Below, in pieces: positions 25,801-39,285 of a stretch of DNA of 64,000 bases. The stretch spans positions 30,320,001 to 30,384,000 of the forward strand of contig NC_079884.1 in assembly GCF_029227915.1 (NCBI RefSeq), read 5' to 3'. This DNA is from Hydractinia symbiolongicarpus. Lineage: Eukaryota > Cnidaria > Hydrozoa > Anthoathecata > Hydractiniidae. How positions within the stretch are numbered: position 1 is the first letter of the stretch; the number at the start of each line of letters is the position of its first letter. The position numbers and the translations under genes are program-made. Below the pieces are notes generated by a model. It ran no database searches and was not told the origin of the DNA. It was given only the letters and a program-made list of their open reading frames with translations.

Positions 25801-26962
25801 AACTGCAAGTCTCATGCGTTTTAGTGGTGAAAAAATAATTTAAAAAATCGTTCGGGAAATCAGTTTACTCCCTGGGTACTTTCTTTGTACACTTTTGACT
25901 ATACGGGCCGAGTCCTGGATTTACGGGAAATCGCGGGTTTTCGTTTGCGAGCGATTAAACTTCTTTTATTTAGCGTCCCATCAAAAATAAAAACATTTTT
26001 GAAAACTACAAGTCTCATGCGTTTTAGTGGTAAAAAAATAATTTAAAAAATCGTTCTGGAAATGAGTTTACTCACAGGGTACTTTCTTTGTATACATTCG
26101 ACTATACCGGCCAAGCCCGGGATTTACGGGAAATCGCGGGTTTTCCTTTGCCGGCGATTAAACCACTTTCATTAAGCGTCTCATCAAAAATGAAAACATT
26201 TCTGAAAACTACAAGTCTCATGCGTTTTAGTGGTGAAAAAATTATTTAAAAAATCGTTCGGGAAATGTGTTTACTCCCTGGGTACTTTCTTTGTATACAT
26301 TCGACTATACGGGCCCAGCCCGGGATTTACGGGAAGTCGCGGGATTTCGTTTGCCGGCGATTAAACCACTTTCATTAGCGTCTCATCAAATATGAAATTA
26401 TTTTTGAAAACTACAAGTCTCATGCGTTTTAGTGGTGAAAAAATAATTTAAAAAATCGTTCGGAAAATGAGTTTACTCCCTGGGTACTTTCCTTGTATAC
26501 TTTTGACTGCACGCACCGAGTCCTGGATTTACGGGAAATCGCAGGTTTTTGTTTGCCAGCGATTAAACTTCTTTTATTCAGCGTCCCATCAAAAATTAAA
26601 ACAATTTTGAAAACTACAAGTCTTATGCGTTTTAGTGGTGAAAAAATAATTTAAAAAATCGTTCTGGAAATGAGTTTACTCACAGGGTACTTTCTTTGTA
26701 TACATTCGACTATACGGGACAAGCCCGGGATTTACGGGAAATCGCGGGTTTTCGTTTGCCGGCGATTAAACCTCTTTCATTATGCGTCTCATTAAAAGTG
26801 AAAACATTTTTGAAAACTACAAGTCTCATGCGTTTTAGTGGTGAACAAATAATTTAAAAAATCGTTCGGGAAATCAGTTAACTCCCTGGGTACTTTCTTT
26901 GTATACATATGACTATACGGGCCGAGTCCGGGATTTACGGGAAATCGCGGGTTTTCGTTTGC
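22891..26962 (+). repeat. 25-monomer block, copy 2 (20 monomers)
   Basis: This is the second copy of the preceding block, lacking its internal 5-mer expansion: CTTTTTTTATTTAGC occurs only twice (24337 and 25148, 811 bp apart). The entry junction is between 22871 and 22904; before it the sequence follows the end-of-block pattern (TATGACTATACGGGCCGAG), after it the start-of-block pattern (GCCGGCGATTAAACCTC, CATTATGCG). Differences between copies are few, for example GAACAAAATAATTG near 22786 against GAACAAATAATTT near 26844. Confidence 0.9.
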
Positions 26963-29900
26963 GAGCGATTAAACTTCTTTTATTTAGCGTCCCATAAAAA
27001 ATAAAAACATTTTTGAAAACTACAAGTCTCATGCGTTTTAGTGGTGAAAAAATAATTTAAAAAATCGTTCGGGAAATCAGTTTACTCCCTGGGTACTTTC
27101 TTTGTATACTTTTGACTATACGGGCCGAGTCCGGGATTTACGGGAAATCGCGGGTTTTCGTTTGCGAGCGATTAAACTTCTTTTATTTAGCGTCTCATCA
27201 AAAATAAAAACATTTTTGAAAACTACAAGTCTCATGCGTTTTAGTGGTAAAAAAATAATTTAAAAAATCGTTGTGGAAATGAGTTTACTCACAGGGTACT
27301 TTCTTTGTATACATTCGACTATACGGGCCAAGCCCGGGATTTACGGGAAATCGCGGGTTTTCATTTGCCGGCGATTAAACCTCTTTCATTAAGCGTCTCA
27401 TTAAAAATGAAAACATTTTTGAAAACTACAAGTCTCATGCGTTTTAGTGGTGAAAAAATAATTTAAAAAATCGCTGGCAAAATGAGTTTACCCCCTGGGT
27501 ACTTTCTTTGTATACTTTTGACTATACGCACCGAGTCCGGGATTTACGGGAAATCGCGGATTTTCGTTTGCCAGCGATTAAACTTCTTTTATTCAGCGTC
27601 CCATCAAAATTGAAAACATTTTTGAAAACTACAAGTCTCATGCGTTTTAGTGGTAAAAAAATAATTTAAAAAATCGTTCTGGAAATGAGTTTACTCACAG
27701 GGTACTTTCTTTGTATACATTCGACTATACCGGCCAAGCCCGGGATTTACGGGAAATCGCGGGTTTTCGTTTGCCGGCGATTAAACCACTTTCATTAAGC
27801 GTCTCATCAAAAATGAAAACATTTCTGAAAACTACAAGTCTCATGCGTTTTAGTGGTGAAAAAATTATTTAAAAAATCGTTCGGGAAATGTGTTTACTCC
27901 CTGGGTACTTTCTTTGTATACATTCGACTATACAGGCCCAGCCCGGGATTTACGGGAAATCGCGGGATTTCGTTTGCTGGCGATTAAACCACTTTCATTA
28001 GCGTCTCATCAAATATGAAACTATTTTTGAAAACTACAAGTCTCATGCGTTTTAGTGGTGAAAAAATATTTTTAAAAATCGTTCGGAAAATGAGTTTACT
28101 CCCTGGGTACTTTCCTTGTATACTTTTGACTGCACGCACCGAGTCCTGGATTTACGGGAAATCGCAGGTTTTTGTTTGCCAGCGATTAAACTTCTTTTAT
28201 TCAGCGTCCCATCAAAAATTAAAACAATTTTGAAAACTACAAGTCTTATGCGTTTTAGTGGTGAAAAAATAATTTAAAAAAACGTTCTGGAAATGAGTTT
28301 ACTCACAGGGTACTTTCTTTGTATACATTCGACTATACGGGACAAGCCCGGGATTTACGGGAAATCGCGGGTTTTCGTTTGCCGGCGATTAAACCTCTTT
28401 CATTATGCGTCTCATTAAAAGTGAAAACCTTTTTGAAAACTACAAGTCTCATGCGTTTTCGTGGTGAACAAATAATTTAAAAAATCGTTCGGGAAATCAG
28501 TTAACTCCCTGGGTACTTTCTTTGTATACATTCGACTATACGGGCCAAGCCCGGGATTTACGGGAAATCGCAGGTTTTCATTTGCCGGCGATTAAACCTC
28601 TTTCATTAAGCGTCACATCAAAAATGAAAACATTTTTGAAAACTACAAGTCTCATGCGTTTTAGTGGTGAAAAAATAATTTAAAAAATCGCTGGCGAAAT
28701 GAGTTTACCCCCTGGGTACTTTCTTTGTATACTTTTGACTATACGCACCGAGTCCGGGATTTACGGGAAATCGCGGATTTTCGTTTGCCAGCGATTAAAC
28801 TTCTTTTATTCAGCGTCCCATCAAAAATGAAAACATTTTTGAAAACTACAAGTCTCATGCGTTTTAGTGGTAAAAAAATAATTTAAAAAATCGTTCTGGA
28901 AATGAGTTTACTCACAGGGTACTTTCTTTGTATACATTCGACTATACCGGCCAAGCCCGGGATTTACGGGAAATCGCGGGATTTCGTTTGCCGGCGATTA
29001 AACCACTTTCATTAGCGTCTCATCAAATATGAAATTATTTTTGAAAACTACAAGTCTCATGCGTTTTAGTGGTGAAAAAATATTTTAAAAAATCGTTCGG
29101 AAAATGAGTTTACTCCCTGGGTACTTTCCTTGTATACTTTTGACTGCACGCACCGAGTCCTGGATTTACGGGAAATCGCAGGTTTTTGTTTGCCAGCGAT
29201 TAAACTTCTTTTATTCAGCGTCCCATCAAAAATTAAAACAATTTTGAAAACTACAAGTCTTATGCGTTTTAGTGGTGAAAAAATAATTTAAAAAAACGTT
29301 CTGGAAATGAGTTTACTCACAGGGTACTTTCTTTGTATACATTCGACTATACGGGACAAGCCCGGGATTTACGGGAAATCGCGGGTTTTCGTTTGCCGGC
29401 GATTAAACCTCTTTCATTATGCGTCTCATTAAAAGTGAAAACATTTTTGAAAACTACAAGTCTCATGCGTTTTCGTGGTGAACAAATAATTTAAAAAATC
29501 GTTCGGGAAATCAGTTAACTCCCTGGGTACTTTCTTTGCATACATTTGACTATACGGGCCGAGTCCGTGATTTACGGGAAATCGCGGGTTTTCGTTTGCG
29601 AGCGATTAAACTTCTTTTATTTAGCGTCCCATAAAAAATAAAAACATTTTTGAAAACTGCAAGTCTCATGCGTTTTAGTGGTGAAAAAATAATTTAAAAA
29701 ATCGTTCGGGAAATCAGTTTACTCCCTGGGTACTTTCTTTGTATACTTTTGACTATACGGGCCGAGTCCGGGATTTACGGGAAATCGCGGGTTTTCGTTT
29801 GCGAGCGATTAAACTTTTTTTATTTAGCGTCTCATCAAAAATAAAAACATTTTTGAAAACTACAAGTCTCATGCGTTTTAGTGGTAAAAAAATAATTTAA

Positions 29901-30184
29901 AAAATCGATCTGGAAATGAGTTTACTCACAGGGTACTTTCTTTGTATACATTCGACTATACGGGCCAAGCCCGGGATTTACGGGAAATCGCGGGTTTTCA
30001 TTTGCCGGCGATTAAACCTCTTTCATTAAGCGTCACATCAAAAATGAAAACATTTTTGAAAACTACAAGTCTCATGCGTTTTAGTGGTGAAAAAATAATT
30101 TAAAAAATCGCTGGCGAAATGAGTTTACCCCCTGGGTACTTTCTTTGTATACTTTTGACTATACGCACCGAGTCCGGGATTTAC
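26963..30184 (+). repeat. Patchwork of HOR fragments (27.0-30.2 kb)
   Basis: About 16 monomers with no single period. About 27230-28530 matches 33112-34412 at offset 5882 bp, sharing TCGCTGGC (27471 and 33353) and CTATTTTTG (28021 and 33903). About 29.5-30.1 kb matches 34.8-35.4 kb at offset 5274 bp through the rare GAGTCCGTGATT (29561 and 34835). The TCGCTGGCGAAAT variant appears at 28688 and 30108. No gene is visible. Confidence 0.8.
27469..27579. repeat. 13-bp inverted repeat within one monomer
   Basis: AATCGCTGGCAAA at 27469-27481 is the exact reverse complement of TTTGCCAGCGATT at 27567-27579, about 85 bp downstream in the same monomer. Consensus monomers have ATCGTTCGGGAAA at the left site and do not form this pairing. 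Shorter forms (AATCGCTGGC with GCCAGCGATT, 10 bp) occur at 28686/28787, 33351/33452 and 35390/35481. Confidence 0.85.
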
Positions 30185-32470
30185 GGGAAATCGCGGGTTT
30201 TCGTTTGCCGGCGATTAAACCTCTTTCATTAGGCGTCTCATCAAAAATGAAAACATTTTTGAAAACTACAAATCTCATGCGTTTCAGTGGTGAAAAAAAA
30301 ATTTAAAAAATCGTTCGGGAAATGAGTTTACTCCCTGGGTACTTTCTTTGTATACATTCGACTATACGGGCCAAGCCCCGGATTTACGGGAAATCGCGGG
30401 ATTTTGTTTGCCAGTGATTAAACCTCTTTCATTAACCGTCCCATCAAAAATGAAAACATTTTTAAAAACTACAAACCTCATGCGTTTTAGTGGTGAAAAA
30501 ATAATTTAAAAAATCGTTCGAGAAATGAGTTTACTCCCTGGGTACTTTTTTGTATACTTTTGACTATACGGGCCAAGCCCGGGATTTACGGGAAATCGCG
30601 GGTTTTCGTTTGCCGGCGATTAAACCTCTTTCATTAGGCGTCTCATCAAAAATGAAAACATTTTTGAAAACTACAAATCTCATGCGTTTTAGTGGTGAAA
30701 AAATAATATAAAAAATCGTTCGGTAAATGAGTTTACTTCCTAGGTACTTTCTTTGTATACATTCGACTATACGGGCCAAGCCCGGGATTTACGGGAAATC
30801 GCGGGTTTTCGTTTGCCGGCGATTAAACCACTTTCATTAAGCGTCTCATCAAAAATGAAAACATTTTTGAAAACTACAAACCTCATGCGTTTTAGTGGTG
30901 AAAAAATAATTTAAAAAATCGTTCGAGAAATGAGTTTACTCCCTGGGTACTTTTTTTGTATACTTTTGACTATACGGGCCAAGCCCGGGATTTACGGGAA
31001 ATCGCGGGTTTTCGTTTGCCGGCGATTAAACCTCTTTCATTAGGCGCCTTATCAAAAATGAAAACTTTTTTGAAAACTACAAATCTCATGCGTTTTAGTG
31101 GTGAAAAAACAATTTAAAAAATCGTTCGGTAAATGAGTTTACTTCCTAAGTACTTTCTTTGTATACATTCGACTATACGGGCCAAGCCCGGGATTTACGG
31201 GAAATCGCGGGTTTTCGTTTGCCAGGGATTAAACCACTTTTATTAAGCGTCTCATCAAAAATGAAAACATTTCTGAAAACTACAAGTCTCATGCGTTTTA
31301 GTGGTGAAAAAATTATTTAAAAAATCGTTCGGGAAATGAGTTTACTCCCTGGGTACTTTCTTTGTATACTTTTGACTATACGGGCCAAGCCCGGGATTTG
31401 GGGAAATCGCGGGTTTTCGTTTGCCGGCGATTAAAATTCTTTTATTCAGCGTCCCATCAAAAATGAAAACAATTTTGTAAACTACAAGTATTATGCGTTT
31501 TAGTGGTGAAAAAATAATTTAAAAAATCGTTCTGGAAATGAGTTTACTCAACGAGTACTTTCTTTGTATACATTCGACTATTCGGGCAAAGCCCGGGATT
31601 TACGGGAAATCGCGGGTTTCCGTTTGCCGGCGATTAAACATCTTTCATTAAGCGTCTCATCAAAAATGAAAACATTTTTGATACCTACAAGTCTCATGCG
31701 TTTTAGTGGTGAAAAAATAATTTAAAAAATCCTTCGGGAAATGAGTTACTCCCTGTGTACTTTGTTTGTATACTTTTGACTATACGGGCCGAGTCCGGGA
31801 TTTACGGGAAATCGCGGGTTTTCGTTTGCGAGCGATTAAACTTCTTTTATTTAGCGTCCCATCAAAAATAAAAACATTTTTGAAAACTACAAGTCTCATG
31901 CGTTTTAGTGGTGAAAAAATAATTTAAAAAATCGTTCGGGAAATGAGTTTACTCCCTGGGTACTTTTTTTGTATACTTTTGACTATACGGGCCGAGTCCG
32001 GGATTTAAGGGAAATCGCGGGTTTTCGATTGCCAGCGATTAAACTTCTTTTATTCAGCGTCCCATCAAAAATGAAAACATTTTTGAAAACTACAAACCTC
32101 ATGCGTTTTAGTGGTAAAAAAATAATTTAAAAAATCGTTCTGGAAATGAGTTTACTCACAGGGTACTTTCTCTGTATACATTCGACTATACGGGCCAAGC
32201 CCGGGATTTACGGGAAATGGCGGGTTTTCATTTGCCGGCGATTAAACCTCTTTCATTAAGCGTCTCATCAAAAATGAAAACATTTCTGAAAACTACAAGT
32301 CTCATGCGTTTTAGTGGTGAAAAAATTATTTAAAAAATCGCTGGGGAAATGAGTTTACCCCCTGGGTACTTTCTTTGTATACTTTTGACTATACGCACCG
32401 AGTCCGGGATTTACGGGAAATCGCGGATTTTCGTTTGACAGCGATTAAACTTCTTTTATTCAGCGTCCCA
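30185..32470 (+). repeat. Long-range duplicated segment, left copy
   Basis: About 2.29 kb that matches 39717-42003 at offset about 9532 bp. Shared rare features: GCGTTTCAGTGGTG (30279 and 39811), GATTTTGTTTGCCAGTG, GGCGCC (near 31044 and 40576), ACGAGTACTTTC (31551 and 41084) and GATACCTACAAG (near 31680 and 41213). Differences include GATTTGGGGAAAT here against GATTTAGGGGAAAT there, and AACCGTCCCAT against AAGCGTCCCAT. The segment holds no gene. Confidence 0.87.
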
Positions 32471-35400
32471 TCAAAAATAAAAACATTTTTGAAAACTACA
32501 AGTCTCATGCGTTTTAGTGGTGAAAAAATAATTTAAAAAATCGTTCGGAAAATGAGTTTACTCCCTGGGTACTTTCCTTGTATACTTTTGACTGCACGCA
32601 CCGAGTCCTGGATTTACGGGAAATCGCAGGTTTTTGTTTGCCAGCGATTAAACTTCTTTTATTCAGCGTCCCATCAAAAATTAAAACAATTTTGAAAACT
32701 ACAAGTCTTATGCGTTTTAGTGGTGAAAAAATAATTTAAAAAATCGTTCTGGAAATGAGTTTACTCACAGGGTACTTTCTTTGTATACATTCGACTATAC
32801 GGGACAAGCCCGGGATTTACGGGAAATCGCGGGTTTTCGTTTGCCGGCGATTAAACCTCTTTCATTATGCGTCTCATTAAAAGTGAAAACATTTTTGAAA
32901 ACTACAAGTCTCATGCGTTTTAGTGGTGAACAAATAATTTAAAAAATCGTTCTGGAAATGAGTTTACTCACAGGGTACTTTCTTTGTATACATTCGACTA
33001 TACGGGCCAAGCCCGGGATTTACGGGAAATCGCGGGTTTTCATTTGCCGGCGATTAAACCTCTTTCATTAAGCGTCTCATCAAAAATGAAAACATTTTTA
33101 AAAACTACAAGTCTCATGCGTTTTAGTGGTAAAAAAATAATTTAAAAAATCGTTCTGGAAATGAGTTTACTCACAGGGTACTTTCTTTGTATACATTCGA
33201 CTATACGGGCCAAGCCCGGGATTTACGGGAAATCGCGGGTTTTCATTTGCCGGCGATTAAACCTCTTTCATTAAGCGTCTCATCAAAAATGAAAACATTT
33301 TTGAAAACTACAAGTCTTATGCGTTTTAGTGGTGAAAAAATAATTTAAAAAATCGCTGGCGAAATGAGTTTACCCCCTGGGTACTTTCTTTGTATACTTT
33401 TGACTATACGCACCGAGTCCGGGATTTACGGGAAATCGCGGATTTTCGTTTGCCAGCGATTAAACTTCTTTTATTCAGCGTCCCATCAAAATTGAAAACA
33501 TTTTTGAAAACTACAAGTCTCATGCGTTTTAGTGGTAAAAAAATAATTTAAAAAATCGTTCTGGAAATGAGTTTACTCACAGGGTACTTTCTTTGTATAC
33601 ATTCGACTATACCGGCCAAGCCCGGGATTTACGGGAAATCGCGGGTTTTCGTTTGCCGGCGATTAAACCACTTTCATTAAGCGTCTCATCAAAAATGAAA
33701 ACATTTCTGAAAACTACAAGTCTCATGCGTTTTAGTGGTGAAAAAATTATTTAAAAAATCGTTCGGGAAATGTGTTTACTCCCTGGGTACTTTCTTTGTA
33801 TACATTCGACTATACGGGCCCAGCGCGGGATTTACGGGAAATCGCGGGATTTCGTTTGCTGGCGATTAAACCACTTTCATTAGCGTCTCATCAAATATGA
33901 AACTATTTTTGAAAACTACTAGTCTCATGCGTTTTAGTGGTGAAAAAATATTTTAAAAAATCGTTCGGAAAATGAGTTTACTCCCTGGGTACTTTCCTTG
34001 TATACTTTTGACTGCACGCACCGAGTCCTGGATTTACGGGAAATCGCAGGTTTTTGTTTGCCAGCGATTAAACTTCTTTTATTCAGCGTCCCATCAAAAA
34101 TTAAAACAATTTTGAAAACTACAAGTCTTATGCGTTTTAGTGGTGAAAAAATAATTTAAAAAAACGTTCTGGAAATGAGTTTACTCACAGGGTACTTTCT
34201 TTGTATACATTCGACTATACGGGACAAGCCCGGGATTTACGGGAAATCGCGGGTTTTCGTTTGCCGGCGATTAAACCTCTTTCATTATGCGTCTCATTAA
34301 AAGTGAAAACCTTTTTGAAAACTACAAGTCTCATGCGTTTTCGTGGTGAACAAATAATTTAAAAAATCGTTCGGGAAATCAGTTAACTCCCTGGGTACTT
34401 TCTTTGTATACATTTGACCATACGGGCCGAGTCCGGGATTTACGGGAAATCGCGGGTTTTCGTTTGCGAGCAATTAAACTTCTTTTATTTAGCGTCCCAT
34501 AAAAAATAAAAACATTTTTGAAAACTACAAGTCTCATGCGTTTTAGTGGTGAAAAAATAATTTAAAAAATCGTTCGGGAAATCAGTTTACTCCCTGGGTA
34601 CTTTCTTTGTATACTTTTGACTATACGGGCCGAGTCCGGGATTTACGGGAAATCGCGGGTTTTCGTTTGCGAGCGATTAAACTTCTTTTATTTAGCGTCT
34701 CATCAAAAATAAAAACATTTTTGAAAACTACAAGTCTCATGCGTTTTAGTGGTAAAAAAATAATTTAAAAAATCGTTCTGGAAATGAGTTTACTCACAGG
34801 GTACTTTCTTTGTATACATTCGACTATACGGGCCGAGTCCGTGATTTACGGGAAATCGCGGGTTTTCGTTTGCGAGCGATTAAACTTCTTTTATTTAGCG
34901 TCCCATAAAAAATGAAAACATTTTTGAAAACTATAAGTCTCATGCGTTTTAGTGGTGAAAAAATAATTTAAAAAATCGTTCGGGAAATCAGTTTACTCCC
35001 TGGGTACTTTCTTTGTATACTTTTGACTATACGGGCCGAGTCCGGGATTTACGGGAAATCGCGGGTTTTCGTTTGCGAGCGATTAAACTTCTTTTATTTA
35101 GCGTCTCATCAAAAATAAAAACATTTTTGAAAACTACAAGTCTCATGCGTTTTAGTGGTAAAAAAATAATTTAAAAAATCGATCTGGAAATGAGTTTACT
35201 CACAGGGTACTTTCTTTGTATACATTCGACTATACGGGCCAAGCCCGGGATTTACGGGAAATCGCGGGTTTTCATTTGCCGGCGATTAAACCTCTTTCAT
35301 TAAGCGTCACATCAAAAATGAAAACATTTTTGAAAACTACAAGTCTCATGCGTTTTAGTGGTGAAAAAATAATTTAAAAAATCGCTGGCGAAATGAGTTT

Positions 35401-36906
35401 ACCCCCTGGGTACTTTCTTTGTATACTTTTGACTATACGCACCGAGTCCGGGATTTACGGGAAATCGCGGATTTTCGTTTGCCAGCGATTAAACTTCTTT
35501 TATTCAGCGTCCCATCAAAAATGAAAACATTTTTGAAAACTACAAGTCTCATGCGTTTTAGTGGTGAAAAAATAATTTAAAAAATCGTTCGGGAAATCAG
35601 TTTACTCCCTGGGTACTCTTTTTGTATACTTTTGACTATACGGGCCGAGTCCGGGATTTAAGGGAAATCGCGGGTTTTCGATTGCCAGCGATTAAACTTC
35701 TTTTATTCAGCGTCCCATCAAAAATGAAAACATTTTTAAAAACTACAAACCTCATGCGTTTTAGTGGTGAAAAAATAATTTAAAAAATCGTTCGAGAAAT
35801 GAGTTTACTCCCTGGGTACTTTTTTTGTATACTTTTGACTATACGGGCCAAGCCCGGGATTTACGGGAAATCGCGGGTTTTCGTTTGCCGGCGATTAAAC
35901 CTCTTTCATTAGGCGTCTCATCAAAAATGAAAACATTTTTGAAAACTACAAATCTCATGCGTTTTATTGGTGAAAAAATAATTTAAAAAATCGTTCGGTA
36001 AATGAGTTTACTTCCTAGGTACTTTCTTTGTATACATTCGACTATACGGGCCAAGCCCGGGATTTACGGGAAATCGCGGGTTTTCGTTTGCCGGCGTTTA
36101 ACCACTTTCATTAAGCGTCTCATCAAAAATGAGAACATTTCTGAAAACTACAAGTCTCATGCGTTTTAGTGGTGAAAAAATTATTTAAAAAATCGCTGGG
36201 GAAATGAGTTTACCCCCTGGGTACTTTCTTTGTATACTTTTGACTATACGCACCGAGTCCGGGATTTACGGGAAATCGCGGATTTTCGTTTGCCAGCGAT
36301 TAAACTTCTTTTATTCAGCGTCCCATCAAAAATGAAAACATTTTTGAAAACTACAAGTCTCATGCGTTTTAGTGGTGAAAAAATAATTTAAAAAATCGTT
36401 CGGGAAATCAGTTTACTCCCTGGGTACTTTCTTTGTATACTTTTGACTATACGGGCCGAGTCCGGGATTTACGGGAAATCGCGGGTTTTCGTTTGCGAGC
36501 GATTAAACTTCTTTTATTTAGCGTCCCATCAAAAACAAAAACATTTTTGAAAACTACAAGTCTCATGCGTTTTAGTGGTGAAAAAATAATTTAAAAAATT
36601 GTTCGGGAAATGAGTTTACTCCCTGGGTACTTTTTTTGTATACTTTTGACTATACGGGCCGAGTCCGGGATTTAAGGGAAATCGCGGGTTTTCGATTGCC
36701 AGCGATTAAACTTCTTTTATTCAGCGTCCCATCAAAAATGAAAACATTTTTGAAAACTACAAACCTCATGCGTTTTAGTGGTAAAAAAAAATTTAAAAAA
36801 TCGTTCTGGAAATGAGTTTACTCACAGGGTACTTTCTTTGTATACATTCGACTATACGGGCCAAGCCCGGGATTTACGGGAAATCGCGGGTTTTCATTTG
36901 CCGGCG
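32471..36906 (+). repeat. Patchwork of HOR fragments (32.5-36.9 kb)
   Basis: About 22 monomers. It contains the right-hand copies of the 5882-bp and 5274-bp spaced duplications, the dimer at 33885, TCGCTGGC variants at 33353 and 35392, and the start of the TCGCTGGGG variant series (near 36190). Everything aligns to the 203-bp monomer. Confidence 0.8.
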
Positions 36907-39285
36907 ATTAAACCTCTTTCATTAAGCGTCTCATCAAAAATGAAAACATTTCTGAAAACTACAAGTCTCATGCGTTTTAGTGGTGAAAAAATTATTTAAA
37001 AAATCGCTGGGGAAATGAGTTTACCCCCTGGGTACTTTCTTTGTATACTTTTGACTATACGCACCGAGTCCGGGATTTACAAAAAATCGCGGATTTTCGT
37101 TTGCCAGCGATTAAACTTCTTTTATTCAGCGTCCCATCAAAAATGAAAACATTTTTGAAAACTACAAGTCTCATGCGTTTTAGTGGTGAAAAAATAATTA
37201 AAAAATCGTTCGGGAAATCAGTTTACTTCCTGGGTACTTTCTTTGTATACTTTTGACTATACGGGCCGAGTCCGGGATTTACGGGAAATCGCGGGTTTTC
37301 GTTTGCGAGCGATTAAACTTCTTTTATTTAGCGTCCCATCAAAAATAAAAACATTTTTGAAAACTACAAGTCTCATGCGTTTTAGTGGTGAAAAAATAAT
37401 TTAAAAAATCGTTCGGGAAATGAGTTTACTCCCTGGGTACTTTTTTTGTATACTTTTGACTATACGGGCCGAGTCCGGGATTTAAGGTAAATCGCGGGTT
37501 TTCGATTGCCAGCGATTAAACTTCTTTTATTCAGCGTCCCATCAAAAATGAAAACATTTTTGAAAACTACAAACCTCATGCGTTTTAGAGGTGAAAAAGT
37601 AATTTAAAAAATCGTTTGAGAAATGAGTTTACTCCCTGGGTACTTTTTTTGTATTCTTTTGACTATACGGGCCAAGCCCGGGATTTACGGGAAATCGCGG
37701 GTTTTCGTTTGCCGGCGATTAAACCTCTTTCATTAGGCGTCCCATCAAAAATGAAAACATTTTTGAAAACTACAAACCTCATGCGTTTTAGTGGTAAAAA
37801 AATAATTTAAAAAATCGTTCTGGAAATGAGTTTACTCACAGGGTACTTTCTTTGTATACATTCGACTATACGGGCCAAGCCCGGGATTTACAGGAAATCG
37901 CGGGTTTTCATTTGCCGGCGATTAAACCTCTTTCATTAAGCGTCGCATCAAAAATGAAAACATTTCTGAAAACTACAAGTCTCATGCGTTTTAGTGGTGA
38001 AAAAATTATTTAAAAAATCGCTGGGGAAATGAGTTTACCCCCTGGGTACTTTCTTTGTATACTTTTGACTATACGGGCCGAGTCCGGGATTTACGGGAAA
38101 TCGCGGGTTTTCGTTTGCGAGCGATTAAACCTCTTTCATTAAGCGTCTCATCAAAAATGAAAACATTTCTGAAAACTACAAGTCTCATGCGTTTTAGTGG
38201 TGAAAAAATTATTTAAAAAATCGCTGGGGAAATGAGTTTACCCCCTGGGTACTTTCTTTGTATACTTTTGACTATACGCACCGAGTCCGGGATTTACGGG
38301 AAATCGCGGATTTTCGTTTGCCAGCGATTAAACTTCTTTTATTCAGCGTCCCATCAAAAATGAAAACATTTTTGAAAACTACAAGTCTCATGCGTTTTAG
38401 TGGTGAAAAAATAATTAAAAAATCGTTCGGGAAATCAGTTTACTTCCTGGGTACTTTCTTTGTATACTTTTGACTATACGGGCCGAGTCCGGGATTTACG
38501 GGAAATCGCGGGTTTTCGTTTGCGAGCGATTAAACTTCTTTTATTTAGCGTCCCATCAAAAATAAAAACATTTTTGAAAACTACAAGTCTCATGCGTTTT
38601 AGTGGTGAAAAAATAATTTAAAAAATCGTTCGGGAAATGAGTTTACTCCCTGGGTACTTTTTTTGTATACTTTTGACTATACGGGCCGAGTCCGGGATTT
38701 AAGGGAAATCGCGGGTTTTCGATTGCCAGCGATTAAACTTCTTTTATTCAGCGTCCCATCAAAAATGAAAACATTTTTGAAAACTACAAACCTCATGCGT
38801 TTTAGAGGTGAAAAAGTAATTTAAAAAATCGTTCGAGAAATGAGTTTACTCCCTGGGTACTTTTTTTGTATTCTTTTGACTATACGGGCCAAGCCCGGGA
38901 TTTACGGGAAATCGCGGGTTTTCGTTTGCCGGCGATTAAACCACTTTCATTAGGCGTCCCATCAAAAATGAAAACATTTTTGAAAACTACAAACCTCATG
39001 CGTTTCAGTGGTAAAAAAATAATTTAAAAAATCGTTCTGGAAATGAGTTTACTCCCAGGGTACTTTCTTTGTATACATTCGACTATACGGGCCAAGCCCG
39101 GGATTTACGGGAAATCGCGGGTTTTCATTTGCCGGCTATTAAACCTCTTTCATTAAGCGTCTCATCAAAAATGAAAACATTTCTGAAAACTACAAGTCTC
39201 ATGCGTTTTAGTGGTGAAAAAAGTATTTAAAAAATCGCTGGGGAAATGAGTTTACCCCCTGGGTACTTTCTTTGTATACTTTTGA
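36907..39285 (+). repeat. HOR: 6-mer (1217 bp) tandem duplication
   Basis: About 36907-38065 matches 38124-39282 at offset 1217 bp, sharing ATAATTAAAAAATCG (1 bp shorter than consensus), TTAGAGGTGAAAAAGTAA and TTTGTATTCTTTTG. The join at 38066-38123 carries GGGCCGAG...GCGAGCG bases unlike either flank, so it is a three-source mosaic rather than a simple crossover. Confidence 0.84.

Noticed and set aside
30564-30779. Minus-strand frames of 60-71 codons (also 9183, 18533, 23605, 41313)
   Set aside because: Antisense readings of the same monomer; identical copies at 18533 and 23605 follow from the 5072-bp duplication.
31850-31880. Polyadenylation signals AATAAA
   Set aside because: AATAAA occurs in some monomers on the plus strand (CAAAAATAAAAAC) and in most on the minus strand (tail TTTATTC read in reverse), simply because of AT-rich sequence; there is no transcript evidence.
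38066-38123. Possible insertion of foreign sequence at the 6-mer junction
   Set aside because: The bases are ordinary satellite (GGGCCGAG, GCGAGCG variants) from another monomer type, so it is a recombinant monomer.
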